DNA of 64,000 nucleotides from an uncultured Bacilli bacterium (GCA_934167695.1 CAKPLP010000007.1:15316-79315), one strand, 5' to 3'; counted from the first letter of the stretch, positions 17,007-26,834 are shown. Notes: generated from the letters alone by a model not told the origin. Numbers and translations are program-made.

Positions 17007-18152
17007 ATGTTAGGCGGATTAGAAATGGACCAATTAGCAAAAATAAAAGTTATAGGTTTAGGTGGCGGCGGAGGAAATGCTGTCAATAGAATGGTTGAAT
17101 CTGGAGTAAAAGGTGTAGAATTTATTGTTGCTAATACTGATCTACAGGTATTAAATAATTCTAAAGCTGATGTTAAAATCCAAATTGGTGCTAGTTTAAC
17201 TGATGGATTAGGTGCAGGAGCAAAACCAGAAATAGGTAAAGAGGCTGCTGTAGAATCAAAAAAAGAATTAGAAGATGCTCTAACAGGAGCAGATATGGTT
17301 TTTATCACTTGTGGAATGGGTGGAGGAACAGGAACAGGTGCTGCTCCTGTTGTTGCTGAAATAGCTCAAGCACTAGGAACTTTAACCGTAGCAATCGTTA
17401 CAAAACCATTCTCATTTGAAGGTAGAAGAAGAATGGAAAATGCTTTAAAAGGTATTGAAGAGTTAAGAAAACACGTTGATACTTTAATTGTAATTCCAAA
17501 TGATAAATTAAGAGAAATAATTGATAAATCAACACCAATGCTAGAAGCATTCAAAGAAGTTGATAATGTTCTACGTCGAGGAGTTCAATCAATTTCAGAT
17601 TTAATCGCTGTAGTAGGACTTGTAAACCTAGACTTTGCAGATATTAAATCGATTATGAAAGATTCAGGAAATGCTGTTATTGGTATTGGTATTGGTATGG
17701 GAGAAGATAGAGCACTAGAGGCAGCAAAAGAAGCCGTATCTAGTCCATTGCTAGAAAATAGTATAGATGGAGCAACAGATGCCATTATTAATATCACCGG
17801 AGGAGTTAACCTAACATTATTCGAGGCAGAACAAGCTGCAGAAGTTGTTAGAGCAGCTTCAAAAACTGATATTGATACAATATTTGGTGCAGTTATTAAT
17901 GAAAACTTAACAGATGAGGTAATCGTAACAGTAATTGCAACTGGTTTTGATAAAAGAGCAAAACAAAAAATAGCGGAAATGGAACAAACAAGAAAATCAC
18001 AAGAAATATTACAATCACAAGTAGAAAATGTATTGCCACGTAGAAGAAGTGAAGAAATAAAACGTGAAATACCAATTAATCAAAATACAACAACAGACGA
18101 CGATGATGATGGATTTGAGTTACCACCATTCTTACAAAATAAAATTTTCTAA
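17007..18152 (+). CDS. ftsZ: FtsZ, tubulin-like division GTPase
   Basis: FtsZ polymerises with GTP to form the division ring. The 381-residue protein is preceded by GGAGGA six bases before ATG. It shows the GLGGGGGNAVNRM N-terminus, the tubulin signature GGGTGTG at residues 105-111, the T7 loop NLDFADIKSIM with catalytic Asp, and a C-terminal peptide ending FELPPFLQNK that matches the conserved FtsA/SepF-binding tail. An acidic linker (DDDDD) precedes the tail. Confidence 0.97.
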   Translation: MLGGLEMDQLAKIKVIGLGGGGGNAVNRMVESGVKGVEFIVANTDLQVLNNSKADVKIQIGASLTDGLGAGAKPEIGKEAAVESKKELEDALTGADMVFITCGMGGGTGTGAAPVVAEIAQALGTLTVAIVTKPFSFEGRRRMENALKGIEELRKHVDTLIVIPNDKLREIIDKSTPMLEAFKEVDNVLRRGVQSISDLIAVVGLVNLDFADIKSIMKDSGNAVIGIGIGMGEDRALEAAKEAVSSPLLENSIDGATDAIINITGGVNLTLFEAEQAAEVVRAASKTDIDTIFGAVINENLTDEVIVTVIATGFDKRAKQKIAEMEQTRKSQEILQSQVENVLPRRRSEEIKREIPINQNTTTDDDDDGFELPPFLQNKIF

Positions 18153-18174
18153 TATATTATAAATTAATTAATGT

Positions 18175-18201
18175 AAAGCAAATGACTAATTTGCTTTTTT
18201 T
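18175..18201 (+). terminator. Terminator after ftsZ
   Basis: A GCAAAT / ATTTGC stem with a 5-nt loop is followed by seven T. Confidence 0.9.
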
Positions 18202-18223
18202 ATTTAAATAAAATATTAATACG

Positions 18224-18232
18224 TGATATAAT
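18224..18232 (+). promoter_or_regulatory. Extended -10 promoter for the FtsK/SpoIIIE gene
   Basis: TG-A-TATAAT lies 26 nt before the ATG; no clear -35 box is seen. Confidence 0.6.
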
Positions 18233-18258
18233 CTAACTATAGTGAGGTGTCTTAAATA

Positions 18259-20562
18259 ATGGCAAAACAAAAGAAAAAGAAGGTTACAAAAAAAGAATTT
18301 GAACATAGTGCCGAATTATATGGTATTTTGTGTATTTTAATATCTATACTTGGTATTGGAGAATATGGCCCAGTAGGCAGAGTTATTGCATCATTTGCTC
18401 TATTTCTAGTAGGAAGCTTATACATGGTATTATTAGCCGTTTTATTCTTAATTGGAGCATACCTAATTGTAAAAAGAGAATACCCAGATTTCTTCACCTC
18501 AAAGTTACTGGGAACATATATTGCCGTTTTGGGACTATTAATATTAATGCATAAAGACTTTGTTATTCAAAATGATGGAAATATGATTGCCATATTTAAA
18601 GAAACAATTAATCAGTTAGTTGCAGGATTTAATAGTATCATGAATAAAGGTAGTCTAAGTGATGTGTTCTCTGTTGGAGGAGGAGTAATAGGTGGAGTCT
18701 TTGCTATTATCTTTGATAAATTATTTTCATGTACTGGAATGGAGATAGTTGCATGGACAATGGTTGTATTAGGAATATTACTATTTACAGGATTCTCTAT
18801 TTTAGACTTCGTTCAAGAAAAATATGCTGAAGAAAGAAAACATCATATAGAAAGAAAAGAAGAAAGAAAACAAGAAAAATTACAAAAGAAAAAAGATCTA
18901 GAAGAAAAATCATCACCTGTTATTATAAGTGATGGAAATGAAGAAGAAGAAATTAAGGATAATAAAAAGGTTATAAGTAGTATTTCAGAATTAACAAATC
19001 AGCCTGCAAAAGAAGTGGAAGAAGAAAAAAATCCAGAACAATCTTCCCAAGTGGTCACAGTAACTCCTTCTATTCAAAAAAACAAAACTTATATTTTACC
19101 ACCACTTGACTTACTAGATAAACCAAAGAAAAAAAATAAATCGACTGACAACAGTGTTATTGAAAAAAATATTACAACATTAGAACAAGTATTAAAAGAC
19201 TTTAAAATTAATGGTAAAGTAGTAGAAGTACACGTTGGTCCAACAGTAGTACAATATGAACTTGAAATTGCCAGTGGAACAAGAGTAAATAAAATTACAA
19301 GTATAAACAGAGAAATATCTTTAGCACTGGCTAAAAAAGATGTTCGTATAGAAGCACCTATTCCGGGCAAAAATACTGTTGGAATAGAATTTGCAAACGA
19401 CACACCATCACCAGTAAGTTTTTATGAAATAATAAGCAGTAAACAAATGTTAAATGCTATGGATAAAAAATTAATGGTACCACTTGGAAAAAGTATTATG
19501 GGTGACATAGGTGTTTGTGAAATAAATAAAATGCCCCATTTACTAATCGCAGGAACAACAGGATCTGGTAAATCTGTATGTGTAAATGGAATAATTTGTT
19601 CAATTTTAATGAGAGCCAAACCAGATGAAGTAAAGCTTGTTATGGTTGATCCTAAAGTTGTAGAGCTTTCAGTTTATAATGGAGTACCTCATTTATTAAG
19701 ACCAGTTGTAACTGATCCAAAACAAGCATCAATCGCTCTTGCTAAAATGGTTGCAGAAATGGAGAGAAGATATCAAGTATTTAGTGAATCTCAAACAAAA
19801 AATATTGAAGGCTATAATTCGTATATAGAAAAACAGAATCAATCAATTCTTGATCCTGATGCCAAAAAAGAAAAAATGCCATATATTGTAATTATAATAG
19901 ATGAGTTAGCAGACTTAATGATGGTTGCAGCAAAAGAAGTAGAAGATTCTATTTTAAGAATAACTCAAAAGGCCCGTGCTGCAGGTATGCATTTAATAGT
20001 TGCAACTCAAAGACCATCTACAGAAGTAATTACAGGGTTAATAAAAGCAAACATTCCATCAAGAATAGCCTTTTCCGTAGGTTCAGGAATCGATTCCAGA
20101 ACGATACTTGATCAAACAGGAGCAGAAAACTTATTAGGTAAAGGAGATATGTTATTCTTACCAATAGGAATGAATTCACCACTTCGTATTCAAGGTTCAT
20201 TTATAACAGATGATGAAATAAAAAGAATAATTGATTATACAGTATCACAACAAAAAGCACAATATGATGACAATATGATGAATTTAGATATACCAAGTAA
20301 TAGTAAAAGTCAATCTCAAATAGAAGATATGAATCAACAAGAAGAATATGACGATCCATTATACAATGAAATTGTAGACTTTGTTGTAACAAGTGGCAAA
20401 GCCAGCGCTTCACTATTACAAAGAAGATTTAAATTAGGTTATAATAGAGCAGCTCGTATTGTTGATTTATTAGAAGAAAGAGGAATAATTGGACCACCTA
20501 ATGGATCTAAACCAAGAGAAGTTTTAGTAAAATTAGAATCCCAAGAAGAAAAATCAGAATAA
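18259..20562 (+). CDS. ftsK: FtsK/SpoIIIE-family DNA translocase
   Basis: This is a 767-residue septal DNA pump. The first ~190 residues hold about four membrane segments, followed by a charged linker of ~100 residues and the alpha/beta motor. Walker A is GTTGSGKS at 432-439 and Walker B is IVIIIDELADLM. The sequence GMHLIVATQRPSTEVITGLIKANIPSRIAF is characteristic but is quoted here only as the family block after Walker B. The C-terminal gamma winged helix (YNEIVDFVVTSGKASASLLQ) recognises polar DNA motifs. The short linker is more like SpoIIIE/SftA than proteobacterial FtsK. It has its own promoter and terminator. Confidence 0.95.
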   Translation: MAKQKKKKVTKKEFEHSAELYGILCILISILGIGEYGPVGRVIASFALFLVGSLYMVLLAVLFLIGAYLIVKREYPDFFTSKLLGTYIAVLGLLILMHKDFVIQNDGNMIAIFKETINQLVAGFNSIMNKGSLSDVFSVGGGVIGGVFAIIFDKLFSCTGMEIVAWTMVVLGILLFTGFSILDFVQEKYAEERKHHIERKEERKQEKLQKKKDLEEKSSPVIISDGNEEEEIKDNKKVISSISELTNQPAKEVEEEKNPEQSSQVVTVTPSIQKNKTYILPPLDLLDKPKKKNKSTDNSVIEKNITTLEQVLKDFKINGKVVEVHVGPTVVQYELEIASGTRVNKITSINREISLALAKKDVRIEAPIPGKNTVGIEFANDTPSPVSFYEIISSKQMLNAMDKKLMVPLGKSIMGDIGVCEINKMPHLLIAGTTGSGKSVCVNGIICSILMRAKPDEVKLVMVDPKVVELSVYNGVPHLLRPVVTDPKQASIALAKMVAEMERRYQVFSESQTKNIEGYNSYIEKQNQSILDPDAKKEKMPYIVIIIDELADLMMVAAKEVEDSILRITQKARAAGMHLIVATQRPSTEVITGLIKANIPSRIAFSVGSGIDSRTILDQTGAENLLGKGDMLFLPIGMNSPLRIQGSFITDDEIKRIIDYTVSQQKAQYDDNMMNLDIPSNSKSQSQIEDMNQQEEYDDPLYNEIVDFVVTSGKASASLLQRRFKLGYNRAARIVDLLEERGIIGPPNGSKPREVLVKLESQEEKSE

Positions 20563-20567
20563 ATAAT

Positions 20568-20595
20568 AGAGTAAGTAATTTACTCTTTATTTTTG
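20568..20595 (+). terminator. Terminator after the FtsK/SpoIIIE gene
   Basis: A 7-bp AGAGTAA / TTACTCT stem is followed by a T-rich tail (TTATTTTT). Confidence 0.8.
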
Positions 20596-20638
20596 TAAAA
20601 AAGTTTATTATATTGCTATAGTTTATTAATTAAAATTC

Positions 20639-20647
20639 TGGTATAAT
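20639..20647 (+). promoter_or_regulatory. Extended -10 promoter for the M16 peptidase pair
   Basis: TG-G-TATAAT lies about 60 nt before the ATG. Confidence 0.6.
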
Positions 20648-20707
20648 AAAATTGAATTTACTATAATATAAATTAAAAATAAGCACATACTAAAACGGAG
20701 GGATAAA

Positions 20708-21970
20708 ATGGAATATATAAAAAAGAATTTAGGTTCATATAATTTACATTTAATAAAAAATACAAACTTCAAATCCATAATGGTAAAAGTGTATTTTAGA
20801 GAACCAATAAAAAAAGAAAATATTACAATTCATAATTTTTTAACTACAATGCTTACTTTTTCATCAAAAAAGTATCCAACAAGAAGAGAATTAATATTAA
20901 AAACTCAAGACTTATATTCTTGTAGTCTATCAAGCAGTGATTCAAGATTAGGAAATTATATTAATACAAGTTTTAAATTAACAGTTTTAAAAGATGAATA
21001 TACCGAAGAAAATAACCTAGAAAAGGCCATAGAATTTTTAAGTGAAATAATTTATAATCCAAATGTTACAGATAATAAATTCGACGAAGCATCATTTAAT
21101 ATAGTTATGAATCAAGGCTGTCTTGCTCTAAGTAGTATTAAGGAAAATCCATCAAGCTACAGTATTATCCGCATGTTGGAAAATATGGATAGTAATTCAC
21201 CAATCTCATATAGATCATTTGGATACTTAGAAGATTTAAAAGATATAAATAGTTCTAATCTATATACATACTACAAACAAATGATAAAAGAAGATGACAT
21301 GGATATTTTCGTAATAGGAGATATAGATTTTGAACAAATGGATTTAATTATTAGAAAATACTTTAAGCAAAAAACATTTAAAAAGGTAAAAGGTAATTAT
21401 CTAATACCAGCAAAAAAAGCTCCATTAAAAAAGAGAATAATAACAGAAGAAAATGAAAGTAATCAATCAAAATTAGCCATAGGATGTAGAACATACAATT
21501 TAACTGATTACGAAAGAAATTATCCTTTAACACTATATAATATCATTTTAGGAGGAGGAGCAGACTCTAAATTATTTACAGAAGTAAGAGAGAAAAATTC
21601 ATTATGCTATTATATCGGTTCAACAGCAAATAAATTAGATAATATCCTCTTAATAAGAGCAGGAATATCAAATACAAATTTTAAGCAATCAATAAAACTA
21701 ATTGAAAAACAAATGAATGAAATAGCTAAAGGTAATTTTACTGAGGAAGATATAGAAAATGCTAAGGAATTATATCAAACTGCAATAGATGAAATAGAAG
21801 GTAGCGAATCAGAAATTATCGCATCTTATTATATGATAGAATTATTAGGCGTTGACACTATAGAAACAAAAGCCAAAAAAATGAAAGAGGTAACTAAAAA
21901 AGAAATTATTAAGGTAGCAAAAAAAGTTAAAATAGATACAGTATATATGTTAGAGGGGGTATTAAAATAA
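20708..21970 (+). CDS. M16-family peptidase homologue, non-catalytic partner (YmfF-like)
   Basis: The 420-residue protein has the two-domain M16 (pitrilysin-type) fold, recognisable from LTTMLTFSSKKYPTRRELILKTQDLYSCSL and the C-terminal block NIILGGGADSKLFTEVREKNSLCYYI. The zinc-binding HxxEH is absent. In Bacillus, ymfF and ymfH are adjacent M16 homologues, and only the latter keeps the motif. The same holds here, with a one-base overlap, so a heterodimeric peptidase is inferred. It may act on a peptide precursor; no such precursor gene was seen. Confidence 0.85.
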   Translation: MEYIKKNLGSYNLHLIKNTNFKSIMVKVYFREPIKKENITIHNFLTTMLTFSSKKYPTRRELILKTQDLYSCSLSSSDSRLGNYINTSFKLTVLKDEYTEENNLEKAIEFLSEIIYNPNVTDNKFDEASFNIVMNQGCLALSSIKENPSSYSIIRMLENMDSNSPISYRSFGYLEDLKDINSSNLYTYYKQMIKEDDMDIFVIGDIDFEQMDLIIRKYFKQKTFKKVKGNYLIPAKKAPLKKRIITEENESNQSKLAIGCRTYNLTDYERNYPLTLYNIILGGGADSKLFTEVREKNSLCYYIGSTANKLDNILLIRAGISNTNFKQSIKLIEKQMNEIAKGNFTEEDIENAKELYQTAIDEIEGSESEIIASYYMIELLGVDTIETKAKKMKEVTKKEIIKVAKKVKIDTVYMLEGVLK

Positions 21971-23271
21971 TGAAAAAAATTAACTTCTCAAAAGAATTAG
22001 AATTAGAAGGATATTACGAAAAATTAGAAAATGGCTTAGAAGTATATTTAATTCCAATGGAAAAAAAAGATAAATATTTCTTAACCTATGCAACAAGATT
22101 TGGCTCAACTACAACTACTTTTACCCCGGGCGACTCTAAAAAAGAAGTAACAGTTCCAGATGGAATAGCACATTTTCTAGAGCATAAAATGTTTGAACAA
22201 AAAGATGGAATAGATCCTTTTACCTTTTTCTCAAAAAGCGGTACAGATGCTAATGCTTCAACTAATTACGATGGTACAAGATATATTGCATCAGGAACAA
22301 AAAACTTTGAAGAAAATCTTCGTTATTTAATTAATTATGTTAATAATCCATATTTTACAGATGAAAATGTCGAAAAAGAAAAACCAATTATTGCTCAAGA
22401 AATAAATATGTATAAAGATGAAGCCGAATGTGCAATCGAAAATACTCTAAGATTAAATACCTATCACAAAGATAATCATAGAGTAGATATTGCAGGAGAA
22501 GTAAAAGATATCGAAAAAATAACAAAAGAAGATTTATATTTATGTTATGATAATTTTTATCAACCTCGTAATATGTTTTTATTAGTAGTAGGTAACTTTG
22601 ATCTTAATACAGCTAAAAAAATAGTAGACGAAGAATTAAGAACATTAAAAAATAAAACAGAAACAATTCCAACCGTTAAAGAAATAAAAGAACTACCATC
22701 AGTTAGAAAAAAAGAAGAAACTGTACCATTTAATATTTCAATTCCAAAAATTATGATATCAATAAAAACTCCAATTAATAATTTTAAAATAGAGGATAAA
22801 TTAAAACTAAGCTTATACCTATATATTATAAATAACATTAACTTTGGAAATGCTTCCTTATTTAAAGAAAAAATGACTAATAATAATTTAATAACTAAAT
22901 TTTATACAGATTCAGAATATGTCAATAATTATGAAATAATCTATTTATATGCAGAAACAACAAAACCAAAAGAATTGTTAAAAGAGATATATCATAAATT
23001 AGATGATTTAACAGTAACAGAAGAAGAATTAACAAGATTAAAAAAGGTTTTAATCGCGCAAGAAATAAAACAAGCTGATTATGTAGATGGCGTAACTGCC
23101 AGTATTACTCATGATTTAATAAAATATAATAAGTTAGTAGAAAATCCAATAGAAATATATAAAAGTTTAAATATAGATGAACTAAATAAAATATTAAAAG
23201 GAATAAATTATAAAAATAGAGCAGTAGTAACTTATGTTCCAAAAAATATGCCAAAATTTCAAGAGAGTTAA
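21970..23271 (+). CDS. M16-family zinc peptidase, catalytic partner (YmfH-like)
   Basis: This protein has 433 residues with HFLEH at 68-72, the inverted zinc motif HxxEH, and a downstream Glu in IIAQEINMYKDE in the usual third-ligand region. The central block DNFYQPRNMFLLVVGNFD is typical of the family. The start overlaps the stop of the previous gene by one base, implying equal expression of the two subunits. The function in Bacilli is not well defined; processing of small peptides is the usual proposal. Confidence 0.88.
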   Translation: MKKINFSKELELEGYYEKLENGLEVYLIPMEKKDKYFLTYATRFGSTTTTFTPGDSKKEVTVPDGIAHFLEHKMFEQKDGIDPFTFFSKSGTDANASTNYDGTRYIASGTKNFEENLRYLINYVNNPYFTDENVEKEKPIIAQEINMYKDEAECAIENTLRLNTYHKDNHRVDIAGEVKDIEKITKEDLYLCYDNFYQPRNMFLLVVGNFDLNTAKKIVDEELRTLKNKTETIPTVKEIKELPSVRKKEETVPFNISIPKIMISIKTPINNFKIEDKLKLSLYLYIINNINFGNASLFKEKMTNNNLITKFYTDSEYVNNYEIIYLYAETTKPKELLKEIYHKLDDLTVTEEELTRLKKVLIAQEIKQADYVDGVTASITHDLIKYNKLVENPIEIYKSLNIDELNKILKGINYKNRAVVTYVPKNMPKFQES

Positions 23272-23272
23272 T

Positions 23273-23309
23273 TAAAAAAAGAACATTTATAGCGATTGTT
23301 CTTTTTTAT
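23273..23309 (+). terminator. Terminator after the M16 pair
   Basis: AAAGAACA pairs with TGTTCTTT around an 11-nt loop, followed by further T. Confidence 0.75.
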
Positions 23310-23347
23310 TATTCATGGTAAACTTATAATAATGAGGTGATCTAAAA

Positions 23348-24475
23348 ATGGAAAACGGATTAAGAACAGAGGAGTTTGGAAAGAAAAAGAATACTACTAA
23401 AATAATGATAATATTACTCCTTCTAATAGTAATAATAACCATAGCATTATGTACATATTACTATATAACAAATAAGAAAAAAGAAGAGGCAAAGAAAAAA
23501 ACAATAGAAATAACATCACTAAATGAAGAACTTCAAGATATATATGGTTTTGCTATTTCAAATAATTATATAGTAGCTTTAAAAAATAATGGAAGTATGA
23601 TTAAAATTTATAATTTACTTCAAGGAACAGGAAATTTAGGAAATTTTACATACTACACATATTATAATGATAAATTATATTTATTATTTGAGGATAATAA
23701 TTTATACACCATTTCCTTAACAGATGGTAATAAAGTTTATGAACTAACTAAAAATCTAACCTTAGAAAATTTACAATGTAGTTCAAATAACATAGGAAAA
23801 ACCAGTGATTTAGCCTTCAGTGGTAAAACAATTTATTTTAATACATCATCATGTGGAATTAGTAGACTAAGTTATGATGCAAAAACAAAAAAAGCTAAAA
23901 TGGATGTTTTAAAAACATATAATAATGTAGGAGTTGATTTTGAACTTTCTCCTTTAACTAAGTCATTATATGTAAAAGCAGATAACACCATTTCTAAATT
24001 TGATAATACAACAGGAGAAATAACTACAATCGCCAATAATATTAATACAACAAAACCATTAGTATTAAAATCAAATTTATTAGTATATAATAATAACAAA
24101 GAATTTTATGCTTATAATATAAAAACAAACAATTTAAGTAAAATAATAGATAATGCTGAAGAGTTATTAATATATAAAAATTCATTTATTTATAGAAGTA
24201 ATGATACGATATATTTAATGACTCCAAATAAAACATCAGAAATATATAAAGTACATTATAATAATTTAACTAATATGCAGTTAATTGGTAAAAATACCTT
24301 ACAAATAGTAGATACAGATACAACAGATGAAACAAAAAAGAGAATAATTAATATTGATCTTTCTAATAAAAAATACTCAACAACACAAAATGAAAATGAA
24401 TATACTAACATAGTAGAATATACTAAAAAGACTAGTAGTACTAATACTACTAATCAAAAAAGTAATAGTAAATAA
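23348..24475 (+). CDS. Membrane-anchored beta-propeller-like protein of unknown function
   Basis: The protein has 375 residues, a cytoplasmic charged start, one membrane segment at about 20-43, then about 310 extracytoplasmic residues. Successive ~40-residue units each end in a short beta pattern (YNDKLYLLFEDNNLYTISLTDG, KTIYFNTSSCGISRL, NTISKFDNTTGEITTI, KEFYAYNIKTNNLSKI). This suggests a propeller such as the PQQ/WD40 type. A Ser/Thr/Asn-rich tail follows. It is monocistronic, with TATAAT at 23325 and GAGGTG before the ATG. I do not recognise the family. Confidence 0.55.
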   Translation: MENGLRTEEFGKKKNTTKIMIILLLLIVIITIALCTYYYITNKKKEEAKKKTIEITSLNEELQDIYGFAISNNYIVALKNNGSMIKIYNLLQGTGNLGNFTYYTYYNDKLYLLFEDNNLYTISLTDGNKVYELTKNLTLENLQCSSNNIGKTSDLAFSGKTIYFNTSSCGISRLSYDAKTKKAKMDVLKTYNNVGVDFELSPLTKSLYVKADNTISKFDNTTGEITTIANNINTTKPLVLKSNLLVYNNNKEFYAYNIKTNNLSKIIDNAEELLIYKNSFIYRSNDTIYLMTPNKTSEIYKVHYNNLTNMQLIGKNTLQIVDTDTTDETKKRIINIDLSNKKYSTTQNENEYTNIVEYTKKTSSTNTTNQKSNSK

Positions 24476-24505
24476 AAAACATCTTTTCAAATAGATGTTT
24501 TTTTT
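24474..24505. terminator. Bidirectional terminator between convergent genes
   Basis: ACATCT / AGATGT extended by A and T runs on either side serves both the 23348 gene (+) and the 24504 gene (-). Confidence 0.85.
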
Positions 24506-25367
24506 ATTGATACATTTCTTGTTTTAACAAATCTAAATTATCATTCATTAATGATACATAATCTTTTTTCTCTTCTCTTTCTTTATCAGTAAGATTATCA
24601 ATTTTATGAAGTTTAACTTCCTTTAAATCACTATATTGCTCTAATAATTTTTTACTGTTATTACTTAATGTATCACCTTTAAAATTATAAATATAACTAA
24701 TTGAACCGTTCTTTATCAAATCTTTAACAGTATCTATTGTTTTTTGACTTGCTTTATCATCAATACAGATAACATTAATACCAAATTTTTCTAAATACAT
24801 CAAACTTTCTTCATTAACAACAATCGTTTTATCTTTAGTATCTTGAACTGCTACTCTATAGTCAGCATCAAGTTCAGATAATTTAACCTTTAATTGTTCA
24901 TAAGCATCATCAATTTCTTTTTGTAAATAAGTACTAGTAACATATTCATCAAGTCCTAATTGTACGTTCTTAGCCATCATAAGTAGGGAAGAAGGGTTAA
25001 GCCATAATTCTTCAGGACTATAATCTTCCTCTAAAACATAAGCAGTATCTATAATTCTAAGATTGCTATTTAAATCTAATAAATCAACTGCTAGCTTTCG
25101 TTCTTTATCTATTAAACCATTGTATATAAATAAACCTTTACTACTAAAATCATTCTTCTGTTTCTTAGTAATTTTATAACTGTTAGTTGAAACACCATCA
25201 GGATAAATAGATTCTATATTAGCATGTTTTCCATATAACTTAGAAGTAATATACTCATTAGCATAATTAGTAACAATAATATCAATATCCTCCATATCAT
25301 CTTGTTTACAACCTGTACATAAAAAGACCGTCATAATAACTAATAATATAATAAATTTCTTTTTCAT
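24504..25367 (-). CDS. Lipoprotein resembling metal-binding (ZnuA/TroA) solute receptors, with lost ligands
   Basis: The 287-residue protein has a lipobox-like FLCTGC with Cys20. The body follows the TroA-type pattern: IDIIVTNYANEYITSKLYG, the GLFIYNGLIDKERK segment (family: nGxxxE), and LWLNPSSLLMMAKNVQLGL, where the family has a DPH-x-WLDP motif. The His ligands are missing: the family's DPH is PEEL here, and the first His region is YPDGVSTNSYK. The late Asp (ICIDDK) is uncertain. It is therefore either an altered receptor or one with a different ligand. No permease or ATPase gene is adjacent. It overlaps yidD by four bases. Confidence 0.65.
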   Translation of the reverse strand: MKKKFIILLVIMTVFLCTGCKQDDMEDIDIIVTNYANEYITSKLYGKHANIESIYPDGVSTNSYKITKKQKNDFSSKGLFIYNGLIDKERKLAVDLLDLNSNLRIIDTAYVLEEDYSPEELWLNPSSLLMMAKNVQLGLDEYVTSTYLQKEIDDAYEQLKVKLSELDADYRVAVQDTKDKTIVVNEESLMYLEKFGINVICIDDKASQKTIDTVKDLIKNGSISYIYNFKGDTLSNNSKKLLEQYSDLKEVKLHKIDNLTDKEREEKKDYVSLMNDNLDLLKQEMYQ

Positions 25368-25591
25368 TTCTTAATCTCCTTTTTTATTGGAACAGGATCA
25401 TATCCAAAACCACCCAAAGGATTACATTTTAATATTCTTCTAATACCTAAAAAACTACCTTTAATTGCTCCATAATTTTCAATAGCAATCTTCGTATATT
25501 CAGAACAAGTAGGATTAAAATGGCAATTTTGATGAAATCTACCCGGTGTTTTTTGATAAAGATTAATAAGAAAAATTAAAATCCTTTTCAT
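25364..25591 (-). CDS. yidD: YidD, membrane protein insertion efficiency factor
   Basis: The protein has 75 residues and the complete family signature: LINLYQKTPGRFHQNCHFNPTCSEY is the recognised block, followed by GSFLGIRRILKCNPLGGFGYDPVP. YidD helps the YidC insertase at the membrane. GGAGG precedes the ATG. It ends in TGA within an ATGA overlap with the lipoprotein gene, so the two are co-translated; no functional tie between them is known. Confidence 0.95.
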   Translation of the reverse strand: MKRILIFLINLYQKTPGRFHQNCHFNPTCSEYTKIAIENYGAIKGSFLGIRRILKCNPLGGFGYDPVPIKKEIKK

Positions 25592-25673
25592 AAATATCCT
25601 CCAATAATATTTTACTAAAAAAAGATGTTACTTTCAAGTATATATAAAATCAAAATAAGTAAAAAACAGAGCA

Positions 25674-25702
25674 TTTACTAATTTAAAAAAATAGTCTATA
25701 AT
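25674..25702 (+). promoter_or_regulatory. Promoter for rnc
   Basis: TTTACT and TATAAT are separated by exactly 17 bp, just upstream of the rnc start. Confidence 0.8.
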
Positions 25703-25719
25703 GTAATAGGTGATGAAGA

Positions 25720-26382
25720 GTGGACGAGTTATTTAAAAATTTAAATATTAAACCAAAAGACCTAACACTTTATGAAAGAGCTTTTTCTCATTCTAGTTAT
25801 GCCAACGAACATGCAAAAAAGCAAGATTATGAAAGATTAGAATTTTTAGGAGATGCTATTGTTGATTTAGTAGTAGCGGATTATTTGTATGAAAACTATA
25901 CTGAAGATGAAGGTGAAATGACAAAAGTAAGAGCAAGCTATGTATGTGAAAATGCCTTATATGAATATTCTATGGCATTAGGACTAAATAAATATATTAA
26001 AGTAGGACATGGAGAACAAGAAAAGGAAGATATTCTAAAAAAAGCTATAATAGCTGATATTTTTGAGGCTCTAACAGCTGCTATTTATTTAGACTTAGGC
26101 TTTGCAACTGCAAGACGCGTAGTTTTAAATATAATTGTACCCTATATAAAAAATAATGTTACATTTTTTAGTGATTATAAATCAGCATTACAAGAAGCAG
26201 TTCAAACAGATAAAAAAAGTGTTGAGTATGAATTAATAAAAGAAGAAGGACCATCACATAAAAGAAAATTTACAGTAGAAGTAAAAATAAATGATATTAT
26301 TTACGGAACAGGTATCGCTGGTAGTAAAAAAGAAGCAGAGCAAAATGCTGCTAAAATGGCTTTGGAAAAACTTGCAATATAA
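25720..26382 (+). CDS. rnc: Ribonuclease III
   Basis: RNase III cleaves double-stranded RNA in rRNA maturation and mRNA turnover. GTG start with AGGTGA six bases upstream; a nearby ATG at 25713 is out of frame. The nuclease domain carries ERLEFLGDA (Glu41 and Asp45 metal ligands) and a later IADIFEALTAAIY with the second acidic pair. A dsRNA-binding domain covers about 150-220 and ends GIAGSKKEAEQNAAKMALEKL. It is 220 residues long, typical. A Nudix gene and an RNase J-like gene follow in the same direction. Confidence 0.95.
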   Translation: MDELFKNLNIKPKDLTLYERAFSHSSYANEHAKKQDYERLEFLGDAIVDLVVADYLYENYTEDEGEMTKVRASYVCENALYEYSMALGLNKYIKVGHGEQEKEDILKKAIIADIFEALTAAIYLDLGFATARRVVLNIIVPYIKNNVTFFSDYKSALQEAVQTDKKSVEYELIKEEGPSHKRKFTVEVKINDIIYGTGIAGSKKEAEQNAAKMALEKLAI

Positions 26383-26399
26383 ATATAAAGGAGTTAGTT

Positions 26400-26813
26400 A
26401 TGAAAAAAGAAAAATCCTGTGGTAATATTGTATTCAAAAAAGAAAATGACATTTTAAAAGTTTTACTTGTTCATCATAATTTAGGTCATTATGGTATGCC
26501 AAAGGGACATGTTGAATTAAACGAAACCGAAGAAGAAACTGCTTTAAGAGAAGTATTTGAAGAAACAGGCATATCTTCATATATAATAGATGGCTTTAGA
26601 GAAATGATTACATATAGTCCCAAAGAGAATGTTATTAAAGATGTAATTTTCTTTGTTGGAGAGGCAACTGATGATAAAATAACTCCACAAATAAGTGAAG
26701 TAAGTGAAGCTTTCTTTACTGAAACTGATAAAGCAGTAGAGCTACTAACTCATAAAAATGAAAAGAAAGTCTTAGAAAAGGCCATAGAATTTTACAAAGG
26801 CTTAGAAAGATAA
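26400..26813 (+). CDS. Nudix hydrolase (Ap4A hydrolase-like)
   Basis: The protein has 137 residues with the Nudix box GHVELNETEEETALREVFEETGI (residues about 40-62), including the REVFEE metal-binding core. The N-terminal KSCGNIVFKKENDILKVLLVHH and the GMPKGHVE sequence resemble diadenosine tetraphosphate hydrolases. It may hydrolyse Np4N or the 5' ends of RNA; adjacency to rnc and the RNase J-like gene fits RNA metabolism but is not proof. Confidence 0.85.
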   Translation: MKKEKSCGNIVFKKENDILKVLLVHHNLGHYGMPKGHVELNETEEETALREVFEETGISSYIIDGFREMITYSPKENVIKDVIFFVGEATDDKITPQISEVSEAFFTETDKAVELLTHKNEKKVLEKAIEFYKGLER

Positions 26814-26834
26814 TTTGAAAAATAATTATTTTTT

